Part shown: positions 1 to 10,224 of the stretch, in pieces
Layout of the letters: each line of letters starts with the position of its first letter
Numbering within the stretch: position 1 is the stretch's first letter
From: Earliella scabrosa
Taxonomy: Eukaryota; Basidiomycota; Agaricomycetes; Polyporales; Polyporaceae
Assembly (NCBI GenBank): GCA_022605405.1
Contig: JABYQQ010000003.1
Coordinates: 1-64,000 of the forward strand
Reading direction: 5' to 3'
Length of the DNA stretch: 64,000 nt
Position numbers and translations under genes: made by a program
The notes under the pieces: model-generated
Told to the model about the DNA's origin: nothing
Database searches by the model: none
What the model saw: only the letters and a program-made list of their open reading frames with translations

Positions 1-828
1 CAGAGACAGTCCATCTATTCTAAACCCGATGCGTGCCAGTGTATTTCTACAATGATCGTCAGTAATCGTACCCACCATGATCCTGAAGGATGAATCTGGT
101 CATCGATCATATCACTGGTACTGATCATAGTATTCAGACTATCCTTGCATCTCGGTCTGTTCAGTACCCCAAGCTGAGTGAATATGCTGTAAATTCCTGT
201 TCAGTGAATTGACATCTATTCTGACTATGATCTCTTTCCTATGCAGACGTCTGACCATGATCGTTGATCACGATTGATTAACGATATCGTACATCGTCTC
301 GATGATCAGGAGGTTGCCTATAACCTTTCTGTGGTCACAGCCACGACTCTACAGACGACTATATAACAACGAGCTCCCTTTCGGGTTGACCATCCTCATT
401 TTCCGCACACTGTCAGCTAGATACAACATGATCGCTATTGTGATTAAACGAGGCAGGTATCCTTACACTATCGTATTCGAATAGTACTAACTCTCGTAAT
501 ATGCTCACAGATGGGTATGTCTATCGTCCCTGTCCCTCGTCATATACTGAGGTCGATGACCATAGCCGGCTTCAGCCTTTCTCGCGTCACAAAGTTGGTC
601 ATTGCCATCTATAATACTTACTGCACGACTAATGTATTGTCTACTACACGCAGCTCGCTCACTCGATCACACTTGTCAGCGAATTCGTCATCATTGTGCT
701 CGATCTGCTCACGCTCAACCTAACCTACACAGTTTTGCTGGGATCTCGACGTAGCTATACGTAACATCAACAAGTAATGACTGCCATCTGTTTACTCTGT
801 CATTCCCGTTCTAACCGTCTATAGGATC
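1..828. other. Left edge; possible 5' exons of the RNR-like gene
   Basis: No gene can be fixed here. A reductase large subunit should begin about 60-80 residues before the first secure exon, so the 5' exons of the next gene should lie in this stretch. A consensus branch point (TACTAAC, about 486) followed by an acceptor at about 510, and an acceptor ending at 824 just before the exon at 829, support upstream exons. A short frame near 429-460 reading VIKRGR resembles the start of the ATP cone in reductases, but I could not join it in frame to the rest. The other short frames look like chance. Confidence 0.4.
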
Positions 829-3528
829 ATGGACGCAGTAACCGAGAGCATACGTACTCAAGTCACCACGTCGGACCTCCAAGTATGTATGACGTTTGAA
901 CACAATGATGTGCGACATTGACGGTTCGGCGAACAAGATTCACACCGCGCGGATCATCGACAAGTTATCAACGAAACATCCGGATTACTCTCTATTGGCT
1001 GGTCGCGTCTATACGTCCAATCTACATAAGCGTATCGACAAGACCTTCACGGATTGGATCATGCGATGGGGAACTGGTACGTTTGTTCTGTTGGCTATCG
1101 TACATGACACTCATCGCACACAGGACCATCTGCTTGGCTTGATGAGACAGTTGTCAACACTGCTAATCGCCATGGACCTGATCTCAACGCTGAGATCGTT
1201 CATGCTCGAGATTTTGCCTTCACATAGTAGGTGTCCTATTACATCGTTAACCTTTTCATGTTGCCTGACGCACTCTTAGTCGCTCGATCAAGACGCTATC
1301 CCATTCATACCTTCACCAATATCAAGGTGAAGTCATCGAGCGCCCTCAATTCATGTACATGCGTCTCGCCATCGCAATCCATCCAGACGACGTACAGCGT
1401 ATCATTGATACCTACCATGCGCTATCGAGACACTTGTACTCTCACGCCACTCCGACGATGTTCAACGCTGGAACTATGACCCCCTATCTTGCGTCTTCTT
1501 TCACGTATCAACCAGATGCTGATACCTACGAGACGATACTCGCAACAACCAACGATCTCGACTATTTGTGGTTCGCGAATGGAGGTGTCAGTTTATCGCT
1601 TGACCAGGTCCCGTGTAGCCGGTACGTTTGTTTGCGTTTACGATTGCCGCTAGCTAAACTTGTTACCCGGAATAGGGGGTTGTCTGATGCTCAACCTGGT
1701 ATTATGCCGCTTGCGCACATCTACGATGGCCATGCTCGATACATATCCCGGTGTCGGCAGCGGCGTCCGGCCGCTGGTACAGTGTACCTTTCAATCTGGC
1801 ATGCCGATGTCCTCAGCCTGGTCGCGTCCAGGACCAGTGTTGCGCAACCTCGAGATCGATGGACGAACTTGTTCCCCGCCTTATGGGTACCTGATATATT
1901 GTGAGATTTTATTATACCTTTTATATGGGAGCTATGTGTCTCATGTCGTCTTTGCCAGCATGGAGCGTCTGGAATGCAACGGAAACTGGGCACTCTTCGA
2001 CCCCGTTGATGTACCCGACCTCCTCAGGTCGTATGGTGCCGCGTTCAAACGGAGCTACGAACATTACGAACGTGATGTAGAACCACGCATTGTGCTGACA
2101 GCCCGCGAACTCTGGGCCACCATCGCGAAAGCTCAAATGAAGACGGGTGCTCCCTTCATCTTGTTCCAGGATAACGTCAACAGTGCGTATCAATGTTTAA
2201 TTGAATTCCCCAAATGTCGCTAATGTTTCTATGAATATAGACAAGAACAACGAACAACATCTTGGCATCGTTCGCGCTTCCAGTGTGTGCGGGGAGACCG
2301 TTCAGTTTTCCGCTCCGGACTTGACGGCTACATCCATATTTGCATCACTTGTTCTCCCGAATTTTGTCACGGGAAATACGTTCGACTTCGACGCACTCCA
2401 TGCTATCACGAAGATGGTCGTACGCAATCTTGACAGGCTTGTCGACATCACTGAAATCCTCGATATCGACCTCAGCTCCTCCGTATCTGCCACACGAACC
2501 CGCGCTCTTGGCATCGGCGTTCAAGGTCTTGCCGATACTTTTATGTCTCTTCACTATCCTTACGGTTCCGCCGAGTCGCGTCGGCTCAACATTGCGATCT
2601 TCGAGACCATCTACCATGCCTCCCTCGACGCTAGCTGCGACCTCGCCCAAGAATATGGTCATTATCCTGCTTGGAATGGATCTCCGGCATCTCATGGGAT
2701 CCTCCAATGCGACATGTGGACGGGAACGACCCTTTCTGGACGATACGACTTTCCTACGCTTCGAGAGCGTATTCACAAGTATGGTCTGCGAAACTCGATG
2801 CTTACCTGTCAGATGCCAACTGCATGCACGTCTCAAATCACGGGGTATGCCGAGTCTACAGAGCCGTATGAAAGGTACAGTCTCATATCGATCAGTTTGG
2901 TGTTTGGACCTACCTACTTACCTCTGATTACAAGTAATATCACTGTGTATCAAGCCCCGAGCGGACGGTTTACCGAGATATGTCGCCCTCTGATTCGCGA
3001 ACTTACTTCGAGAGGCCTTTGGAGTGAAGAGTTGCAAGCCGCCATCATTCGCGAACACGGTATGTTTATTATGTATGCGTTCTTGACGTTGTAAAGCACT
3101 CTGACGACAACATACAGGCTCAGTTCAGGCGATCACAACCATCCCTGATGATATCAAGGCTGTCTACCTCAGCGCATGGAAAATCGACCCCGAGGTTATC
3201 ATCAATATGGCTGCTGACCGCGGCCCTTTCATTGATCAGAGCCAATCAACGTCCCTCAATATCATGACGCCTTCTGTTGATGACTTGGTACGTTGTGGCA
3301 CGTTAGTCGTGAAACTCGCTGATGTTATTGACCCTATAGGCCGATGTACAATTGCTCGCTTGGCGTCGTGGACTCAAGACAGGATGCTATTACTTGCGCG
3401 TTTACCCTTTGTTGATCCCTGTTTCAACGCCCGAGTCATCTCCATCTACGTTAACTCGCCGCAGAATCAACGTCGCCATAGATCAAGGTAGACAAGTCGA
3501 GGACCACTTTGACCATGTTGTACAGTAG
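829..3528 (+). CDS. Diverged ribonucleotide reductase large-subunit (RNR1-like) paralogue, 5' end incomplete
   Basis: Ten exons (829-882, 938-1076, 1124-1226, 1280-1621, 1676-1900, 1959-2182, 2241-2874, 2935-3059, 3118-3287, 3340-3528) join into one frame of 735 codons without a stop. Family signatures are plain: TKHPDYSLLAG, ERPQFMYMRLAI, WHAD, FPALWVPDIF, GVQGLADTFMSL, FETIYHASL, MAADRGPFIDQSQS and GLKTGCYYLR. Canonical class I enzymes reduce ribonucleotides with a cysteine thiyl radical and two redox cysteines. Here LSSCF reads LASSF, and AVCNLAS reads ATSIFAS, so both redox cysteines are serine. SSNLCTE reads ASSVCGE, which keeps the radical cysteine and glutamate but loses the asparagine. 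The phosphate-loop motif PTASTSQI reads PTACTSQI. The protein stops soon after the YY radical-transfer pair and has no CxxC tail. The family call is firm; normal catalysis is doubtful. It could be a regulatory paralogue or a gene in early decay. Confidence 0.87.
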
Positions 3529-3860
3529 CCTATCGAAATGTATTCGAGACGATTGTTCCAAGCACCTACGCACAATCGAACGATTCTATGCCTTCCTGGT
3601 CACGATTGACTATGTTTGTGTTCTGGTGTCGACGTTGTTCGTGGTTCCTTCGGGTTCCGGGCCGTTGCTTATGTCATTATCCGGACAACCCGGTGGGCGC
3701 CTGGAAATGGGGTCATTCAAATCGGGTAGGAATCGTCGGAGATTGAGACTCTACCCAGGAGTTTACAACGGAGCTTAAACTGCCATCATCCATCAGGCCT
3801 AGTCTTGACCGCAGGCTTACGCGTTGTTCAACTTCTCCCCACTTTCCACCGGTACTTACT
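3529..3860. other. Intergenic spacer
   Basis: Spacer of 332 bases between the reductase-like gene and the zinc-binding orphan, which lie on the same strand. Short open frames on both strands have no recognisable features. No clear promoter element is seen. The zinc-finger gene could have an undetected 5' exon here. Confidence 0.5.
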
Positions 3861-4728
3861 ATGTACTTGTCCATCATGGCGTCGACAAACAAAACACGCG
3901 TTCCTATGACATCCAACTCCGACATCCCGCTCACGGCGTTGCATCCTGATCTCCACCCCATCGTCAAGGTGCTTCGTTCTATCGGCTTCGTCATACCGGT
4001 GTTTCCAGCTCTTCTTCGCGCACAACATGCAACGCCCTCCCTGTTCAGGGACCTGGTGGACATCCGCGAAGATCGATGCAACGTCTGCGTCAAAAGGGGG
4101 TTACTTTGTGAAGCTACGAACTTGTCAACATGGAAATGTTTCTCCTGTTTCGAACGGGACCTCCCCGACTGTTCCTGGCATAACAGTGAGTGACGTCTTG
4201 CAGTTCAGTTCATTTCACTCACCTCAGAGATGTACAGATATCACCGCGAAGGGATACGGGGACTCTCCGACGTGCTTCGACTACGACGAAGCCCTTAACA
4301 TGGATATCATCGTAATTCCTGCACGCGCAATGTGGCCCTCCATAGGCCAACACCACCCTACAACCAATCCTCGTCCCAACTTCGGTCACACCCAATCTCT
4401 CACCAATACTCCAACACGAACAGAGCGTTCTCGCTCGAGCAGGTCTATCTCGCAGACGCCTACTGAACATCGGAACTGGAAGGCCATCGCGGATTCACCG
4501 GAATTCCAACACGACCTCGCACAACTTCCCGCTCCCACTCACGCGTTGGTGGTTGAGGCCATGGAGGCGTTGATCAACGGCATCAAGATGATGGAGCGAG
4601 CGATGTCTGTACTCAAGAGTCCCGTCGATAACGACCTCGCGGACTCTCACAGCGGTGAGGACGACACCCACGACCGCAGCGTCAACGACGACGACAACGA
4701 CGACATCATGTTCTTCACCGGGGTTTGA
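3861..4728 (+). CDS. Orphan protein with a paired CxxC zinc-binding motif
   Basis: I do not recognise a named gene. Exon 1 (3861-4185) and exon 2 (4238-4728) join over a 52-base intron (GTGAGT...TACAG) to give 271 residues. Residues about 74-107 hold two matched clusters, CNVCVKRGLLC and CFSCFERDLPDC followed by SWH, a Cx2Cx6C pair that should bind zinc. I recall similar motifs in many uncharacterised mushroom proteins. The middle is rich in Ser, Thr and Pro. A stretch around residues 190-235 (WKAIADSPEFQHDLAQLP and after) may form helices. The C terminus is an acidic Asp-rich tail. This layout suggests a nuclear protein, which is inference. The start is the first ATG of the open frame and a more internal ATG is possible. 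Confidence 0.6.
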
Positions 4729-6361
4729 ACGATGCTGTCTAATACAAATGGTGGAATCTATGGTCGTTAGTCTTCATTCATTCTATGATGACCAACCACA
4801 CTTACTCGCCTCCTACAGCGCTGTGCCAGACTCACGCGTTTGGCTCCGTCTACTATTACCGCTGTACTACATGCCATTCTCTGCGCTCCGCGCGTCTCAT
4901 CCCGTGGTCTCGTATGAGGTGAATCACCTTTTGATATCGATTCATGTACGCATTACTATACCATTCGTCTTGGTCTGCACCATCTACGAGCATCGCGTCA
5001 TTCAACGATACGAACGCAGATTGTTGCACTTGTCTCATGCTTAATCAACTATTGATCGCGCTAGTCCATCTATTCAACGTTCAAATACAGCACAATGACA
5101 GTACGACAAACGTAAGTATATGGTGTACAACAGTAAGTAGGGCGTACTTTTGTTTGCCACAAGGGACACGTGGAAATCCGTACCACGCCGATATACCCGC
5201 ACCTTGTCAGCTTTCCCACCGTTGAAATGGACGTTCAATTATAATACCATCATATCAAATATTCGATAGGCGGTCAGGGGCAACCACTATGCCACATTGA
5301 ACGTGTCCAGGTCTGCCCGGAGGGCCATTGCTATATAATGACAGTGACGTATCTCAGTGTTCGCTCGTACTCGAACGAATCTATCCGAGATGCTATACGA
5401 CAAGGCTGAAGACTACGCAGTACTATGCACGGCATCGTCGGCGATAGATCTATGTACTGCGTCGAGCCTCGGTCATGCCATCGTCGATCCATTCTTTTGG
5501 AAAGCAGTCGCGATTGGAGGGACTCGACGCCGCCAGCGAAGATGCCAGCTGTACTCGGGAGCTCGTTCGGCCACATGCGGCACTTCGTTGAACTTATCGT
5601 CGTGGTTCTATCAACGCCCAGTCTTCACGGTGTCTTCATTCGTTGAATGATGTTCCCACTCGCCAGAAAGACGTAACGAAGCATGTAGACGATAAGATTA
5701 GCGCTTCAACGGAGATATACAGGCCCGCTTGGCTACAACCCTGCTACAACCTGGACCTCGAGTGGCAAGTCACCAGATGCACGCTGGTGGCCCTTGGTGC
5801 TGGCGACGCGGACAGGACTGGCGAGTTACGTATTCGACGTCTGGCGGGGCGGCGGCTTTCCGGATATGGCGCGTACAGGGCGGGTCGAGAGCTCGGAACG
5901 GGGAGGCGACGGAGCCGAGCCAAGAAGAAAAACTTTTTCACCGCACGGAACCGGCTGGCGCGTGACATTCCGCGCGTTGGCTCCGTTTGCCTTTTGGAGC
6001 GTTGGAGGGATGCAAGGCACCAGAGTAAGTCTCGGGATGTGCACCTCTGATGTCCCCGTGCCGATCGCGCCTGTCTCTGCGACCGTGCGGGTGGATGGAG
6101 GGCGGGGGCGAGGAGAGGAAGGGGAGGGACGGAGGGCGGGACGGAGACGCCGGCGGAGCGCTGGGGGCGGCGAAGCGAGTATGTAAGAGGAGAGGAGGAT
6201 GGGTTGGACGATAAGGGCCTGCTTTTACTCGGTGAATGGCTCGGTGAACACGCCCTCGTCAAAATGGCCTCGCCCTCAGTCCCGCCCGCCCAGCCTCCCC
6301 TCTCCATCTCTCCTCTCCACCTCCTCTCTCCACCGGGTCGCTTGGTGTCCCCCACCCGCCC
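4729..6361. other. Long intergenic region upstream of GCV2
   Basis: No supported gene in 1.6 kb. From about 5740 to 6190 the sequence is very GC-rich and open in several frames on both strands, which produces long but meaningless translations. From about 6286 to 6360, directly before the GCV2 start codon, there is an almost pure pyrimidine tract (CCTCTCCATCTCTCCTCTCC and similar). Such tracts are common just upstream of highly expressed fungal genes, so this is the probable GCV2 core promoter and leader. Confidence 0.5.
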
Positions 6362-9300
6362 ATGGCGGCCCTCCGCAACCTCTCTCTCCTCCTCGCGAGG
6401 CAAATCCCCAACCATGCTCGACGCGTCCAGTACGCGGTCACGGCGCGCGGCCTTGCGACCGCGAAGGCACCCTCGTCCCTGTTCTCCCCCATAGACACCT
6501 TCCCAGACCGCCATATTGGCCCAGATGACAAGGAGGTCGCGCAGATGCTCGCGACGCTCGGTTACAGCTCCATGGACGCGTTCGTCGCAGACACCGTGCC
6601 GGAGAAGATCAGGTCCACGACCTCAGCTGTGAGCAACGAGTCGATCCCTGCTCTCAGCGAGTCGGAGCTCTTCAAGAGGGCGAAGGAGCTGGGCAAGGCG
6701 AACAAGCCGTTCAAGAGCTATATCGGTATGGGCTACCACAACGCGGTCGTGCCTCCGGTCATCTTGCGGAATGTACGTCCGTTCAACCTCCCGATTGCCA
6801 GCGTTGAGCCTGAGCGAGCCGCTGTCATCATTAGGTCATGGAGAGCCCCGCGTGGTACACACCTTATACGCCGTACCAGCCTGAGATCGCCCAGGGTATG
6901 TGGAGCGGTTTCCTAGTCTTCTTGTTCCATTTTGACGACTTTTGTTTGCATTCCTAGGCCGTCTTGAGTCTTTGGTTAATTTCCAGACGATGGTGATGTC
7001 ATTGACGGCAATGGATATCGCCAACGCGTCTCTTTTGGACGAGGCGACGGCTGCCGCCGAGGGCATGGTCATGGCATTCACGGGATCAAACGGCAAGAAG
7101 CGCACCTTCTTCGCGGACAGCGGCGTCGCGCCCCAGACGATTGCCGTCCTCAGGACTCGCGCGAAGGGCTTTGGTATCAACTTGGTTGTCGGCGACGCGT
7201 CAAAGGACCTGAGCGACGAGGCACTCCGCAAGGATCTCTGCGGTGTGCTCGTTCAGTACCCGGATGTGAATGGAGCAGTCAAGGATTTCTCCGGCCTGGC
7301 GGAATCCGTCCACTCGGCTGGCGCCTTGGTGGTGTGCGCTACGGACCTCCTGGCGCTTACGATGCTCAAGCCGCCTGGTGAATGGGGCGCTGACATCGTT
7401 CTCGGCAACTCTGCGCGGTTTGGCGTTCCGGCCGGCTATGGTGGCCCTCATGCCGCGTTCTTTGCATGCACGGACAAGCTCAAGCGCAAGATGCCCGGTC
7501 GTCTCATCGGACGTAGTCGCGATGTTCAAGGCAAACCTGCGTACCGCCTTGCGTTGCAGAGTGAGTGTTGGCATTTGGACAGTCGTGATCATCTGCTCAG
7601 GCTCGTATCACAGCTCGCGAGCAGCACATCCGTCGCGAGAAGGCAACCAGCAACATCTGTACCAGTCAGGCGCTCCTTGCGAACATGGCCGCGATGTACG
7701 CCGTATACCATGGTCCCACGAACTTGCAACGCATCGCACAGAAGGTCCATGGTTTGACGCAGATCATCAAGTCCACTGTTGAAGGCTTCGGGTACAAAGC
7801 CGTCCATTCGGAGTTCTTCGACACCCTCACTTTTGACGTGACCGGGGCTGCGACGGATGCGGAGGCTGTTCACAGTGCTGCTGTTGTATCCGGTATCAAC
7901 CTTCGCAGGATTGACGACAAACACGTCGGCTTGACCTTGGACGAGAGCGTCGGTGCCGAAGACGTCGTGGCCTTGATCAATATCTTCGCCTCCGCCGCAT
8001 CAAAGCCCTCTCTCTCCCTCAGCGACCTGGCGCCTCCGGAGACTCTCGCTGTTCCCGAGTCTTTGCGCCGCACGTCGAAGTTCCTCCCGCACCCGGTCTT
8101 CAACAGCCATCATTCGGAGACGGAGATGCTGCGCTACATCTACCACCTCCAGTCGAAGGACCTCGGTCTCGTCCACGCGATGATCCCCCTTGGCAGCTGC
8201 ACGATGAAGCTGAACAGCACGAGCAGCATGATCCCTTTGACCTGGCCTGAGTTCGCCTCCGTGCACCCTTTCGCGCCCAAGCATCAGGTCAAGGGCTATC
8301 TGGAGCTGATCAAGGTACCACGCCTTCTCCCGCCTACCTTTCGCGCACACGCTCATCATGACTCCAGGAACTTGAAGAAGACCTCTGCAAGATCACTGGC
8401 TTCGCGGCGTGCTCACTGCAGCCGAACTCTGGTGCCGCAGGCGAGTACGCTGGGTTGTCGGTCATCAGGGCGTACCATGAGTCTCGCGGAGAGGGACACC
8501 GCAACATTTGTCTCATTCCTGTCAGCGCACACGGCACAAACCCGGCTGTAAGTCTACCCATGCCATGTGCTTTGCATCCCCTTGCTAATGCAGGGCACAG
8601 TCGGCAGTCATGGCTGGTTTGAAGGTTGTGCCGGTCAAGACTCATGCGGATGGAAACCTTGATCTGGAGGACTTGCGTATCAAGGCCGAGCAACACAAGG
8701 ACAACCTGGCTGCATTCATGGTGCGTCCCTCAGCATTCATAACTTCATAACCAGGCTGATCAGTTGCTCTAGATCACGTACCCCTCGACCTTCGGTGTCT
8801 TCGAGCATGGCGTGCAAGACGTAAGCGGACCAGACTCACCTGTCTGATCATTGATCCTCATGGCTACGATAGGCTTGCAAGATCATCCATGACAACGGTG
8901 GACAAGTCTATCTGGACGGTGCTAACCTCAACGCCCAAGTTGGGGTGACGAACCCGGCTATATGCGGTGGTGACGTGTGCCACATGAACTTGCACAAGAC
9001 TTTCGCTATGTAGGTTACTCATCTTTACATCATGTTGTAAGCTCTTGGCTCACTCTTCTCTAGTCCCCACGGTGGCGGTGGTCCTGGCGTTGGGTACGTT
9101 TAATTACACACGTTCGCTGTGGTCCCACTGACCCGTTCCTCGCAGCCCTATCTGTGTTGCGGAGCACCTCGCACCTTTCCTCCCGTCGCATCCTCTTGTC
9201 GCCACTGGTGGCGAGAAGGCAATTGACGCAGTCGCAGCGGCACCCTTCGGTAGCGCATCTATTCTCCTCATCTCCTGGGCATACATCAAGATGCTCGGCG

Positions 9301-10047
9301 GATCGGGCCTCTCGGATGCCTCGAAGCTTGCGCTCCTGAACGCGAACTACATGGCCAACCGCCTGGCAGGCTACTACACCCTCCGATACAAGAACGACAA
9401 GGGCCGTGTCGCTCACGAGCTCTTGATCGACCTCGCGGAGTTCGACAAGGCTGCTGGCCTGAAGGTCATGGACTTTGCCAAGCGTCTGCAAGACTACGGC
9501 TTCCACCCGCCCACCTGCTCGTGGCCCCTCTCCACATGCATGCTCATCGAGCCTACGGAATCTGAGACGCTCGAGGAGATCGATAGGTTCGTGCATACAT
9601 TGATTCTTACGTTGGGGCGACGCTGAAAATTTGATTCAGGTTCTGTGACGCTATGATTCAGATCCGCAAGGAGGCTGAGGACATCATCTCCGGCAAGCAA
9701 CCCAAAGACAACAACCTGCTCAAAAACGCCCCTCACCCTCTATCCGTGATATCCATGTCTGAGGAGGAGTGGAACCGGTGCGTACTTTTCGCAGCCGTGC
9801 TTTGCGCGCGAGGACTCATTCGTCTACAGCCCCTACTCCCGCCAAGCTGCAGCTTACCCCATGCCGTGGCTCCTCGAGAGGAAGTTCTGGCCAACTGTCT
9901 CTCGCATTGATGACGCCTACGGCGATCTCCACCTCATCGTGAGTTCCACATGTCATCCCGACTACTGGTGATCATTCTGAGAAAGCTGATGTTTCTCTAA
10001 TTTAGTGCGACTGTCCCTCCGTGGAGGAATCCGCATCGGAACACTGA
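6362..10047 (+). CDS. GCV2: Glycine dehydrogenase (decarboxylating), mitochondrial P-protein
   Basis: P-protein of the glycine cleavage system. It decarboxylates glycine with pyridoxal phosphate and passes the aminomethyl group to lipoyl H-protein in the mitochondrial matrix. Thirteen exons (6362-6772, 6835-6895, 6958-7560, 7614-8314, 8368-8547, 8601-8720, 8773-8820, 8873-9009, 9064-9093, 9146-9586, 9640-9777, 9830-9938, 10006-10047) join into exactly 1007 codons. The N terminus is rich in Arg and Ala, as expected for a mitochondrial presequence, and is followed by [10 protein letters not shown]. Other signatures are [41 protein letters not shown], the cofactor-lysine segment MNLHKTF followed by [13 protein letters not shown], and WNRPYSR near the end. 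Length and motifs are normal for the family. The gene converges with the PPR gene, with 177 bases between stop codons. Confidence 0.96.
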
Positions 10048-10224
10048 ACAATGCTAATAGACTTTTGGGACTCTCTTGGATACCTTACCTACTGGGCTTT
10101 CTACTCTACTAGATGGCCCGCCCGGCCCACGCGTACTTTCAACCGCACGCACAACTGTATTATACCATGTAATATCCTAGGGACACACAATACATTGCAT
10201 TCGCTGGGTTGGCACGGAACGCTG

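Noticed and set aside
2201..3094. RNR paralogue as a plain pseudogene
   Set aside because: All ten exons splice in phase with no stop and with many conserved fold motifs; substitutions are concentrated at catalytic and redox positions, so I kept it as a diverged gene, though early decay remains possible.
5744..6514. 256-residue minus-strand frame rich in Arg, Pro and Ser upstream of GCV2
   Set aside because: Very GC-rich sequence open in several frames on both strands; overlaps the GCV2 leader and first exon, with no family features.
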